From positions 4,931,976 through 4,995,975 of the forward strand of contig CM060121.1 of the NCBI GenBank assembly GCA_030522415.1: a stretch of 64,000 nt of DNA. Reading direction: 5' to 3'. Origin of the DNA: Channallabes apus (lineage: Eukaryota; Chordata; Actinopteri; Siluriformes; Clariidae). Within the stretch, counting starts at the first letter, position 1. Every line of letters starts with the position of its first letter. This document shows positions 54,787-64,000 of this stretch, piece by piece. A program made the position numbers and the translations under genes. Under the pieces are notes generated by a model. That model had not been told where the DNA came from and did not search any database. It worked only from the letters and a program-made list of their open reading frames with translations.

Positions 54787-55078
54787 TCATAATAAACAGC
54801 TGTGTCTTAAATAATCAACATTTTTGAGACTCTTTACTTCTAGGTACAGCTTGTTTTTATTGGTGTCTTTTGTGATGGAGAACTGACCCTGCAAAGACTG
54901 AGCAAATCTAGAGCTAGAATTAATATAAATGATCACAAGCCACTCCAGTGCTTGTGTAGGTTTCTGACAGATCCAGTGCATCAGTAGCTGCTCATTGAGA
55001 ATCCAGAGCCAGTAGAGGACAGAGTGACTGACTCTTCAGGACAGAAGCAGAAGAAGTCAGAAATTCTCTATAAGAACC
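54787..55078 (-). pseudogene. VH pseudogene P8
   Basis: The minus strand shows HWICQKPTQALEWL (extra Cys in FR2), FAQSLQGQFSITKDTNKNKL and YLEVKSLKNVDY followed by a stop. YYC is destroyed, FR1 has lost its cysteine, and a stop lies just before the CDR1 Trp. No RSS or leader was found. Confidence 0.8.
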
Positions 55079-55394
55079 TGGGGGGGAAAAGTATTGCTTA
55101 TATAGACACAATGACTTGTTTTCGTAGTAATTACCCTAGTAATAAGTAAAAATAAGAAAGAAAGAAGAAATAAATCACCCTCCTCTGAGTTTTGTTTCAA
55201 ACAGATTTAAAGTGCATGAGTGCATTTATTTATTTCTTTTTCTGATAACAAGGCTGTGGTACAGAATTGGACTGAGCTCCAAACCAGTTCAATTATATAT
55301 TTAATAAATCAAAAATATTTGTTATGCTATAGCACCACTATGGCTGTCTAAACAGGTTTAACATATCTTTGGCAAGATGTTGTACAGCTGATTG

Positions 55395-55520
55395 ACATTT
55401 TTGTATCACTATGGTATTCAGCACATACCCCATTCTGTAATAAACAGCAGAGTAGTCCGCAATACTTTTCCAGCTTGTTGTCTGATTCAGTGCTTGCCAT
55501 AAAGGTTATACCAAGATCCG
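55395..55520 (-). pseudogene. VH relic P9 (FR2 fused to FR3 end)
   Basis: The minus strand joins an FR2-like piece (DNKLEKY frame, from an original RQQAGK) directly to DYSAVYYR. The intervening FR3 is deleted and the core Cys is lost. A CATAGTG heptamer-like sequence follows, with a nonamer-like ACAAAAATG almost abutting it. Confidence 0.55.
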
Positions 55521-55726
55521 TTAAATACAAAGTAAAATAAAAACACTGCTTGTTAAAAAAAATAAATAAAAGATGAAGATTTAGGAAAAGATTTGTATTT
55601 TTCTGCACTTTTGAAAAGGAGACAATATTCCTCAGTATTTCTTAATATAATCTATTTACAATAAAAAAATATATTACGTTCAATTGTGTTCATGTATGCG
55701 GGGCGCCGGACAAACGAGTGTCTATG

Positions 55727-55733
55727 TACTGTA
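55727..55733. other. TA-CWG-TA insertion scar (copy 2 of duplication)
   Basis: 'gtactgtaggcacg' here against 'cgtaggcacg' at 52.4 kb: a clean 5-base gain at TA. Confidence 0.7.
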
Positions 55734-56661
55734 GGCACGTAAATCTTTGAAAAACATTTGATTTGAGGCTGAGCGCTAATTGAATTTTTTTTAAATCATC
55801 CTTGGAGGGCAGCTCTGTGTTCGCCCGAACACTCCCACTTTTGTTCTTAGCAAATCAATATTGTGTTTAAATATTTGGGCTCATGTGATTGGACCATTTT
55901 CAATGAGTCTTATTAACGGTTAGCAGATCGTTAGTTAATGTATTGAATAGTGATTGGCGTGGAAGCCAGCTAAATATGAGAGAAAATTCTCTAATTTATT
56001 TGCTAAAATACCCTTTCGCAAGGCGATCGGATGAAGAAAGAAAGAGCTTGGATCAGATCTACCTGATCTTCTAATTAAGCAGCAGTCAAGTGACCGCTTT
56101 TCCAGCACTTCTCATGGCTATTTACAGGTGATTATTAAAAGTTAATTTAAAATTTTTTGCCCCCCCCTCCTTATCTTTTCTTTCTCTGGACACACCTGCC
56201 CCCGCTCTTTCTCCTTGTTCTTCAGGTCAATAGTAACACATTTTCCTCAGGCATCCTGCTAACCAAGGATACCTGTGGCTGTCATTGTTAACCCATGCCT
56301 CAACTGATCCAGTAAGAGAATAATTTTCATAATCTGCATGTTGATTTGGCACATGATTTATGCCAGCTGCCCTTCCTGACACAACCCTCTGGACTGACAG
56401 GTAAGACTACACTGGCTTGCGCAACCTCAGTGGCTGAATTAAATCTCAGTAGAACATGCTGTTATATTTATTAAACTCTCTCAGTCCTTTAGACCACAAT
56501 ACGTTTAAGAGATGTTGTAAGGATAAAGAAATAGCGTCCCCACAGGTCTTAAAACTTAAAGCAAAAGCATAATGTTCTTACATTTCTAATGTTTGTGTGA
56601 AGGAGAAATACAGTATATTGGAAGTGGACATTGCTGTGATAAGTGGACCTAGGGTTGTACT

Positions 56662-56668
56662 TACTGTA
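56662..56668. other. TA-CWG-TA insertion scar (copy 2 of duplication)
   Basis: 'gtacttactgtagccc' here against 'gtacttagccc' at 53.3 kb: a clean 5-base gain at TA. Confidence 0.72.
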
Positions 56669-57091
56669 GCCCACATTTTTTTTTCTTTTTAGCTACATTT
56701 TACTTAAATACATAATGGGATAATAAAAAAGAACTATTCATCTGAGGTTGCATTTGCCTAATATTAAGACCAATTGCAATCAGATGATTTGTATTATCTT
56801 TTTACACAACAACACATAATGTATAATTAAAATATGGGGCAATAACTTTTGAACATGGCTGTATGCTTTTGGCATCTAAAAAGTTGGCAAATTTTGTCAC
56901 AAGAAGTATTGAAATAATCCAATTACTGTACATGTTTACTTCTGGTACATTTATTTTAGTATGCTATTAGTACTTTCTACATAAAGTATACTTGGGAAAT
57001 GGACTTAATAAAAATGAACTATAAAATATACTTTTTGGCAAAGGTAAACAGATGCAGATGGTGTTATTTATCCTGTCTATGAATTACAACT

Positions 57092-57431
57092 TGTCACGAT
57101 TCCCTCTATGTCTGCATCTGGTGCGAGTTCGTGGCATGAATGCAGAGGCGAGCTGACGGTTCAAGTAGTTCTTTTTATTAAACATAAAAAAGGTAAACAC
57201 CAAACACAAACTAATCTTACATCAACAAAAGCTAGACGCCTAACTGCTGTTCAGCCAGGCTATTTATACAGAACTAATCAAACAATAATTGGCTTTCCTC
57301 GGTTCAGGTGAGCTTCTACGTCACCTGACCGAGGTGCAAACTGGGAACTGAAGTCAAAACGAAACTTAAAACATACTACAAAACAAAACCAAAAACGGGT
57401 GTTAGGCGCCCTCTAGGGGTTAACTGTCACA
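57092..57431 (-). repeat. 3' LTR (minus-strand orientation)
   Basis: A 340-base direct repeat, about 97% like its partner by eye. Minus-strand TATAAATA lies at 57268-57261 and AATAAA at 57179-57174. Confidence 0.85.
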
Positions 57432-59103
57432 GAATCCCCCCCCAACAAATGCTCCTCCGGACGTGCTCGGCCGGGACGGCGCTGACTGTGCTCTCGACGA
57501 CGGCGTTGGAGCGTGCCCTGCGCTCGACGATGGCATTGGAGCTTGCACTGAGCTCCACAGCGGCGTTGGAGCGTGCACTGCGCTCGACGACGGCGTTGGA
57601 GCTTGCACTGAGCTCGACAGCGGCGTTGGAGCGTGCACTGAGCTCGACAGCGGCGTTGGAGCGTGCACTGCGCTCGACGACGGCGTTGGAGCGTGCACTG
57701 CGCTCGACGACGGCGTTGGAGCTTGTGCTGAGCTCAACAGCGGCGTTGGAGCTTACGCTGAGCTCGACAGCGGCGTTGGAGCGTGCACAGCGCTCGACGA
57801 CGACGTTGGAGCTTGTGCTGAGCTCGACAGCGGCGTTGGAGCGTGCACTGCGCTCGACGATGGCGTTGGAGCTTGCACTGAGCTCAACAGCGGCGTTGGA
57901 GCATGCACTGCGCTCGACAACGGCGTTGGAACTTGCACTGAGCTCAACAGCGGCGTTGGAGTTTGTGCTGAGCTCGACAGCGGCGTTGGAGCGTGCACGG
58001 CGCTCGACGACGACGTTGGAGCTTGTGCTGAGCTCGACAGCGGCGGAGCTTGCACTGAGCTCAACAGCGGCGTTGGAGCGTGCACTGCGCTCGACGACGG
58101 CATTGGAGCTTGCACTGAGCTCAACAGCGGCATTGGAGCGTGCACTGCGCTCGACGACGGCGTTGGAGCTTGCACTGAGCTCTACAGTGGCGTTGGAGGG
58201 TGCACTGCGCTCGACGGTGGCGTTGGAGCGTGCATTGCACTCGACGGCGGCGTTGGAGCGTGCACTGCGCTCGACGACGGCGTTGGAGCTTGCACTGCGC
58301 TCGACAGCGGCGTTGGAGCGTGCACTGCGCTCGACAGCGGCGTTTTAGCATGCACTGAGCTCGACAGTAGCGTTGGAGCGTGCACTGCGCTCGACGACAC
58401 AACGTCGTCCTCAAAGCCGGGAGGCGGCGGCAGAACGGGTGCGTGCATCAGCGGCTGCTGACACGCTAGCGCTCTGTCCTCAAAGCCGGGAGGCGGCGAA
58501 AGGATGACGCTCCCTAGCTCGCACGGAGACTGAATGCTGGAAACGCCATTCTCCTCTTTACCGCTGAGCGCTGGCGAGGGGGGAGAAAGCTCCGAGCCCG
58601 CTTCGCGGTTCTCCCGGAAGTGGAGGATCATGCGCTGTATCTCCTCCACCTGCTCCCTTAGGTTTCTCACCTGCTCCAGATCAGGGCTCCACCACCTGAG
58701 CTCCTTCTCCTCCTGCCGCTGCTGCTCTGCCTGGGGTGTTCTTTCCCCTGCGTCACCGCCGTACTTGGCCTTCCTGGCCCTTCTCTTCTGGCCGGTGCGG
58801 GGAACCACGTGACCCCGTGTTGCATTGCTACCAAATGGCGTCCGCCTAATGGCGAGCCTGCAGCCTTCCCAGTTCTGTGGTGTCTCTCTCTCTTCCTCCT
58901 CGCTGCTCTCCCGCAAGTGCTCCTGTCTCACTAGCTGGTTGTACATCCAGCTCCGGTATATGTCTACCTCGCCGTTCTCCAACCAGCAGCAATCCCAGCC
59001 GCCATACCTCTCTTCCTCGCTGTCCTCCAGCCAGTTCGCCAGCACAGGCGAGATGGTATCCGCACCCCCCCCCAAAATAATCCAGGGGGAAATCCTCCGC
59101 CAT
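57420..59103 (-). pseudogene. Internal ORF of the LTR element, with 10-residue repeats
   Basis: I do not recognise the protein. ATG at 59103 opens MAEDFPLDYFGGG. A G run near 59.07 kb then shifts the frame. What follows is an acidic region (WLEDSEEERYGGWDCCWLEN), a basic patch (GQKRRARKAKYGG), a heptad-like segment (LEQVRNLREQVEEIQRMIL), two PPPGFED motifs, and about 30 copies of a 10-residue repeat (SSSAVHAPTP-type). The single frame is cut by TAG at 58184-58182 and TAA near 57.75 kb, and ends inside the LTR. It may be a Gag-like or accessory protein by position only. Confidence 0.6.
57480..58400. repeat. 30-base coding minisatellite, about 30 copies
   Basis: The unit 'ggcgttggagcttgcactga' plus 'gctcgacagc' recurs every 30 bases with frequent G/C swaps. 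One unit near 58044 is shortened. It reads as a 10-residue repeat in several frames. The minus frame fits the flanking ORF, and long plus-strand frames are shadows. Confidence 0.92.
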
Positions 59104-59126
59104 GCCACTTGTACGGTCTAGCTTTC

Positions 59127-59467
59127 TGTCACGATTCCCTCTATGTCTGCATCTGGTGCGAGTTCGTGGGATGAATGCGGAGGCGAGCTGACGGTTCAAG
59201 TAGTTCTTTTTATTAAACATAAAAAAGGTAAACACCAAACACAAACTAATCTTACATCAACAAAAGCTAGACGCCTGACTGCTGTTCAGCCAGGCTATTT
59301 ATACAGAACTTAATCAAACAATAATTGGCTTTCCTCGGTTCAGGTGAGCTTCTACATCACCTGACCGAGGTGCAAACTGGGAACTGAAGTCAAAACGAAA
59401 CTTAAAACAAACTACAAAACAAAACCAAAAACAGGCGTTAGGCGCCCTCTAGGGGTTAACCGTCACA
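59127..59467 (-). repeat. 5' LTR (minus-strand orientation)
   Basis: A 341-base partner of 57092-57431, with TATAAATA (59303-59296) and AATAAA on the minus strand. Confidence 0.85.
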
Positions 59468-59735
59468 CAACTAAAGCAGCTTCATTCAGTTTGAAGGTTT
59501 TACAGTAGTACAGCTGCTTCCTCAGCTCCAGTCACTGTGGCTTGTCGAGCGTAGTAATAAACCGCAGTGTCCTCTGTCCTCAGACTCTTGGCCTCTAAAT
59601 ACTGTGTGCTTTTCGGGACATCTTCAGAAAGGAGAAATTGCCCTTTCATGGAATTTGCATATGTGGGTTCATCTGCTGTACCAGAATTCACATATCCAAT
59701 CCATTCTAAAGTTTTCCCTGGTTTCTGTCCAGTGC
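59468..59735 (-). pseudogene. VH pseudogene P10, twin of segment 10
   Basis: FR3 and CDR2 are nearly identical to the 53.8-kb segment, but the second core cysteine is Tyr (AVYYYAR). The exon stops in FR2, so CDR1, FR1 and leader are missing. The RSS heptamer CACAGTG (59539-59533) survives. The nonamer is split by a 5-base TACAGTA-forming insertion at 59501-59507. The LTR element is inserted just beyond. Confidence 0.9.
59501..59507. other. TA-CWG-TA insertion scar inside an RSS nonamer
   Basis: 'ggttttacagtagtacag' here against 'ggttttagtacag' at 53.8 kb. Five bases inserted at the TA of ACTAAAACC destroy the nonamer. Confidence 0.78.
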
Positions 59736-59738
59736 ATA

Positions 59739-59750
59739 TACTGTACAGTA
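59739..59750. other. Double (nested) TA-CWG-TA scar
   Basis: TACTGTACAGTA here; the paralogous sequence at 31.04 kb has a single TA ('gtgtagcttacatttctgg'). This is two 5-base gains at one TA, lying at the breakpoint of the truncated VH pseudogene. Confidence 0.6.
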
Positions 59751-60197
59751 GCTTACATTTCTGGTTTTGTCTTTAATGTTGTGAGAAAAGGAGAGAATTC
59801 CTTCTGACAATGTGTTCTATCAATTCAGAAAAACTACCATGATAAAAATGTAGTATTGACTGACACAATCTTTTCAGTTTATTGAGTAAGCATGGGAAAT
59901 GTTTTCTTAACAGTATAAATTCAATTATTAGATTCTTTTTAAAACAAGAGAGCTACTGCCCCCTTATAGGAGATTGTAATTGCAGACACGTGTGGTAGTG
60001 ATTATACTGTATATAAGCATTTTGTGTTGGACATGTGAGTACAAATAAAATACATTATCCTAAGAGCATTCTTCTCTGAATTTGTGAATTGTGAATATGC
60101 ATCACTCAGAAGTGTTTGGGAGTGTCATCAATTATTCATTTATACACAAAAAATGCAGACTATTTTTACTCACGTTTTAACTCACTTTTACTCAGTG

Positions 60198-60251
<54 letters not shown>

Positions 60252-60880
60252 TGTATTTTTGAAAACACTGTTACAACAACAACAACAACAATATTATTAT
60301 TATTAAATATAGATATTTGATTTATTTCACTTCAGTCCGTCACATAAAACAGACTTAGGAATTACTGCAACAGGAAAAGCAAATAAAAAATGTCTATTCA
60401 CCGTTGTCCTTCAGTGTCTTGAAAAGCACCTGGTGAAGTTGGGAATTTTACACCAAGTTTCTTCTTCGGGTTCGGCCAAAGTCGCGTGCTTTTTCGGAAG
60501 ATGGATGGATGGATGGGATACAGTAGATAGAATTACCCCTGACTTCGCGCACGGCTCCTCTTCCTAAAATGCACGCAACTTTGGCAGAACCCAAAGAAGA
60601 AACTTTGTGTAAAATTCTGAACAAATAGACACAGTTCTTATATAGCATTAATATATAAATATATTGCATTAACAAAAACTTCTCTCCTATCGCCGACTCA
60701 TTTTGGAAATGAGGTACTTAATGCAAATGGAATTTGAAAGATTCTTATAAATAATGGCTTTAGACCCCTAAATTTATATTCAGCCCACCCTAAAAAATTA
60801 GCAATTAGCTCCACAAACTCAAAAATTTATTATCGTCTCTTTGCCATTTTTTACATTTGATCCTTCACGTCTTTTTTTTT
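59751..60880. other. Intergenic, no gene seen
   Basis: 59.75-59.85 kb is paralogous to 31.03-31.14 kb. An AT microsatellite occupies 60199-60248, and a short ATGG repeat lies near 60500. A small inverted pair around 60.45-60.6 kb ('aaacttctt/aagaaactttg', 'gtgcattt') may be a decayed MITE. Confidence 0.5.
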
Positions 60881-61050
60881 TTTTAGCCAGGCAGTGAATT
60901 CATGTCACTATGTTGTGACTATTGCTGAGAAATGGATGCTTACACTGACTTATAATCTTTGGCAATAATAATAATAATAACAATTAAAATAATAATAATA
61001 ATAAATCTCTGTGTAAAACTGTAATGAATAACAGGTTGTTTCTTGATACA
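60880..61050. repeat. Direct repeat with 63.83-64.0 kb, copy 1
   Basis: 'agtgaattcatgtcactatg', 'cttataatctttggcaataa' and 'taatgaataacaggttgttt' all recur at 63.84-64.0 kb in the same order and orientation. This suggests a tandem duplication of about 2.96 kb continuing beyond the window. Confidence 0.8.
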
Positions 61051-62756
61051 AAATATATTTGGGGCTCAAATGCCAATGAAGCTGCTTTATTTTAGAAGTT
61101 AACTGAAAGCACCCTAAAACATTTATTATAGTATAGAGAATGTGAAGACTATAAAATGGTTAAAGGAAATCTTAGGGTGTTTTTCTTAGGTTTTGTGCAT
61201 GAACACAAAATGTTCTACAATGTTTAAAATGTGAATTTCAATGTTATTATACTTCTCATAATTTTCTCGAAAAAGGCATGTCCAATTTCTGACTTAAGTT
61301 ATTCTTGCTATGCAAAAATACCAGTGCAGTTTGCAGATTATTTCTTTGAACATACATACACAGCTTTGTTGTTAATCTTACGCACTCCCCACATTTTGTT
61401 TGTTTGTTTATTGGTGATGTTTTTGCCTCTTTCGGCAATGACAACCCTACTTCTGCACTTCTGCTTGCACTTCAGCTATTGTTTTATTCCTATCCTAGGG
61501 CCATCAGTGTGTTTTATTATATGCGAGTGTAACCCATTACATGCTAGTCAATGGGAAAACATTAACGAGTGGGTAGCGTCCATCCTCATACAGGCTAATG
61601 ATGCACTATTCATCATGAACTTAATGAATGTAACAATAGTTAATGCTCATATCAGTGGTGTCTGCTTTAGACATTTTTCTATTTTATTTGTTTTAGCAAA
61701 CAAAATGGAAAAAAGTCAAAACAGGCGAGGTCATGTAATGTGAATATTGTGTGCTCCTGTGGATAGAGCCTGTTGTGTCTAATGTGTACTGTACCTTATT
61801 TGTTTAATTATTGTTTATTGCAATATATTTAGCATAATTTTATATTATTCTGCATAACAAACGCATAATAGGAAATCCAAGTGAATCCATTGATTGTTTT
61901 GCTTTCTATAATACAATTCTGTAATACAAATTAAGAACTTTTTTAATTTTATGATTTTTTGACCAACATACACGTTGTGTATCATATTGTGTTTGTGTAC
62001 TCTAGAAGGAACTTTTAGTCAGGTACTCAATTAGTCAAATGTCTATTATTATTATTATTATTATTATTATTAGTTCTTTAAACACCCTTGTTCCTCTTAA
62101 ATACTCTATTTGTACACCAAGTGGCTTCTTCTAAAAAACGGAACTGAAGCTGCTCAAAAACAATTAGAAATTATTAACTTAATAAATTATTAAAGTTGAT
62201 TATTATCAACTTTAACTTGCTGTATTTTTTTTTTTTTATATAAAATGTGCATACAATTTCTGACTTACAAGAAAACCTTACCAGGAAAAAGAAAATCATG
62301 ACAGTCTGCACTCAATTTCTGAGAAAATTATTAGTAAATGTTGTGCCAACGCTTGCACATTAACCTCATCTTCCCTTTTTGTCTTACACCGACCCCACTC
62401 ACACCAAGAGCTTTCTTCTCATAATATAACAAATATGACATTTTTTTCTGCTTATATTCTTGCGTTGTCTTTGTTTCTATGCTAGAAGCCCCTGTATGAG
62501 TTACAGTAGGACATGTTGGTGCAGCCTGTCATACAATGCTCAACGGAAAAACAGGCAATCGACTGATATTACATAAATTCAAATGATAATCCATAGGTAA
62601 AAATACCTCTTAAATATTGAAAACTATTAGACAAGAATAAAAATTAGCAAGAGATATTGTAACTCTTAAATAGTAATATGAAAAAACAAGACTTTCATCA
62701 GACTTTGCAGATGTAATATGTTAGTATGATTACAAAAAATGTATATCGTTCATATC
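61051..62756. other. No recognisable gene
   Basis: AT-rich. A plus-strand frame of 170 codons (61231-61743) is hydrophobic and matches no family I know. Its composition is that of the surrounding DNA, so I do not call it a gene. ATT repeats lie at 62045-62073. Confidence 0.45.
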
Positions 62757-63033
62757 CTGGACACAGTTAGTCTAGACAAATTGGGTATTTCATCTGGTTT
62801 TGTTGAGATATATAATTGTGTATCATCAGCATAACAATGGAAACTAATTCCATATCTTCTAATGAGGTTACCCAAGGGAAGCATGTACATTGAGAACAGC
62901 AGAGGTCCTAAAAATGACCCTTGTGGGACCCCATATTTCACTGGCATTACACCAGACAGTTCTCCGTTTAGATCTAAAAAATGGTATCGATCAGACAGGT
63001 ATGATCTAAACTATTTTAATGCCTGTCCATAAA

Positions 63034-63040
63034 TACAGTA
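63034..63040. other. TA-CWG-TA scar in L2 RT
   Basis: TACAGTA on the plus strand. Removing five bases restores the reading MGIYGQALK across the site. Confidence 0.75.
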
Positions 63041-63063
63041 CCCATGTAATTTTGTAATCGATC

Positions 63064-63070
63064 TACAGTA
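63064..63070. other. TA-CWG-TA scar in L2 RT
   Basis: TACAGTA on the plus strand. Removing five bases restores HNILIDRLQNY across the site. Confidence 0.75.
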
Positions 63071-63312
63071 TGAGAATATTATGATCTATAGTGTCGAATG
63101 CAGCACTAAGATCAAGTATTCAGATGCAGCCTTGGTCCGAAGCTAAAAACAAGTCATTTGCAATCTTAACTAGTGCAGTTTCTGTACTATGATGGGGCTT
63201 GAAACCTGACTGAAATTCTTTGAGGATATTGTTTCCCTGCAATAATGTGCATATTTGAGCTGATACTACCTTTTCTAATATTTTTGATATAAACGGAGAC
63301 AGCGTGGGAAAT

Positions 63313-63830
63313 TACTGCTTGAGCTCCCGCAGCACCTTCACTTCCACCTAGAGCACACCATAGCATCCTTGCTACCAGAAGAGGAAAAGGCTGCAGAGAG
63401 GATTGGGTTTAAGGCCCCAAATCCCAGCTGGGAAAGCTGCCAAGCCGACGGACGTCCAGGAGAGACTCCCACCTGTGGCCACGACCAGAGAGAGCTGGGA
63501 GGGGCCGGTCTTGGCTCGTTCCAGAGGGAGAGAGGTTGCTGTCATGGGATCGTGCAGAATCCTGCCGCTCTGCCCACCGCCGCCTTTCAACCGGCCGTGT
63601 GCCTGCATGTCAGCTGGGCCCTGCCCCCGGACCTGCACGTGCACACATTTACTCTATTTCTTTTTTGTTATTCCTTCTTTCCTCCTTTAACCCTTTCCTA
63701 CCCCATTTTTCCAAATAAGTTTACCCTTTTTCCCCGTAAGACCTTGCCTTGTGTCCATGTGTCTGTGGTGCCACCCATGCACAAAGGGTCAAACCCATTA
63801 CATTACTTAAATCCAGATAGTAACTTTTTT
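63313..63830. other. GC-richer insert of unknown kind
   Basis: About 500 bases, GC-rich to about 63640 and then T-rich. It abuts the L2 fragment without a recognisable TIR or LTR. The 159-codon plus-strand frame shows no familiar motif. It is probably part of an unidentified repeat. Confidence 0.4.
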
Positions 63831-64000
63831 TTTTTAGCCAAGCAGTGAATTCATGTCACTATGTTGTGACTGTTGCTGAGAAATGGATGTTTACAATGAC
63901 TTATAATCTTTGGCAATAATAATAATATTAATAATAATAATTAAAATAATAATAATAAACCTCTGTGTAAAACTGTAATGAATAACAGGTTGTTTCTTGA
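63831..64000. repeat. Direct repeat with 60.88-61.05 kb, copy 2
   Basis: Same order and orientation as copy 1, cut by the window end. Confidence 0.8.

Larger units (their letters stand above)
55665..57091. repeat. Segmental tandem duplication, copy 2 (left part)
   Basis: A copy of 52340-53770 about 3.3 kb away, interrupted at 57091 by the LTR element and resuming at 59468. Two TACTGTA heptamers (55727, 56662) are 5-base insertions relative to copy 1. Confidence 0.85.
57092..59467 (-). mobile_element. LTR-flanked retroelement with 5-base target duplication
   Basis: Two direct repeats of about 340 bases (57092-57431 and 59127-59467), each TGTCAC...GTCACA, are flanked by CAACT at 57087-57091 and 59468-59472. 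The intact sequence 'gaattacaactaaa' survives at 53.77 kb in the sister copy. On the minus strand a purine tract (GGGGGGGGA) abuts the 3' LTR, and the LTR carries TATAAATA and AATAAA. The interior holds one repetitive ORF and no pol genes, so this is a non-autonomous element. No primer-binding site was recognised. Confidence 0.85.
62757..63312 (-). mobile_element. L2-type LINE fragment (RT core)
   Basis: The minus strand shows [31 protein letters not shown] (catalytic Asp), [36 protein letters not shown] (catalytic Asp pair) and ISTKPDEIP. The frame is broken by two TACTGTA insertions (63064-63070 and 63034-63040), a stop in the ALKW block, and another stop. The fragment is in the same family as the copy at 14.34 kb. 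Confidence 0.85.

Noticed and set aside
57449..58461. Two plus-strand frames of about 300 and 330 codons (ALERAL... and GVGACT...)
   Set aside because: They are alternate-frame readings of the 30-base minisatellite. Only the minus frame joins a non-repetitive coding region, and it is bounded by the LTR features.
61231..61743. 170-codon plus-strand frame as a membrane protein or receptor gene
   Set aside because: It is hydrophobic only because the DNA is T-rich. No receptor motif, splice context or homologue was recognised, and it is interrupted in no informative way.

Overview
The window is vertebrate genomic DNA from a bony (teleost) fish. It is part of an immunoglobulin heavy-chain variable (IGHV) cluster. 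The teleost call rests on fish-type VH framework sequences and on the mix of interspersed repeats: L2, Rex-type and RTE LINEs, Tc1-like transposons, Harbinger-type MITEs, and a tRNA-derived SINE. I cannot name the species. No bacterial or viral gene and no IGH D, J or constant exon was seen.

All ten apparently usable VH segments lie on the minus strand. Their V exons end at 2.45, 13.17, 17.86, 29.50, 32.10, 34.17, 39.38, 42.09, 44.42 and 53.84 kb. Each has an octamer promoter, a short leader exon, a phase-1 intron, an open V exon ending in YYC, and a recombination signal sequence (RSS) with a 22- or 23-base spacer. D, J and C regions should therefore lie beyond base 1. Around them are VH pseudogenes and fragments at 16.1-16.7, 28.2, 34.8-35.3, 37.0-37.3, 38.4, 41.25-41.9, 54.8-55.5 and 59.5 kb, including one leader/promoter in the opposite orientation. 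The segments fall into about four sequence groups and have spread by tandem and block duplication.

The rest is mostly mobile DNA. It includes a jockey/CR1-group LINE (7.76-10.62 kb), L2 copies (0.23, 14.34-15.94, 22.5-23.05 and 62.76-63.31 kb), an L1 tail (21.4-22.1 kb), a near full-length Rex1/CR1-type LINE with a 7-base target duplication (24.5-27.8 kb), and a run of Tc1-like transposons (46.0-48.8 kb). There is also a Rex3/RTE-type LINE (49.0-52.3 kb) and an LTR-flanked element with a 5-base target duplication inserted beside a VH pseudogene (57.1-59.5 kb). A 3.3-kb tandem segmental duplication carries the VH at 53.8 kb and its broken copy at 59.5 kb.

The most striking signal spans the whole window. 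The heptamer TACAGTA/TACTGTA occurs about 80 times by hand count, against roughly 13 expected from composition. In several paralogous pairs it is a clean 5-base insertion at a TA. In LINE copies, removing the 5 bases restores the reverse-transcriptase frame. This matches the TA-CAG/CTG-TA footprint left when Tc1/mariner elements excise, and the window's own TA-flanked transposons end in CAG...CTG. One such scar splits an RSS nonamer.
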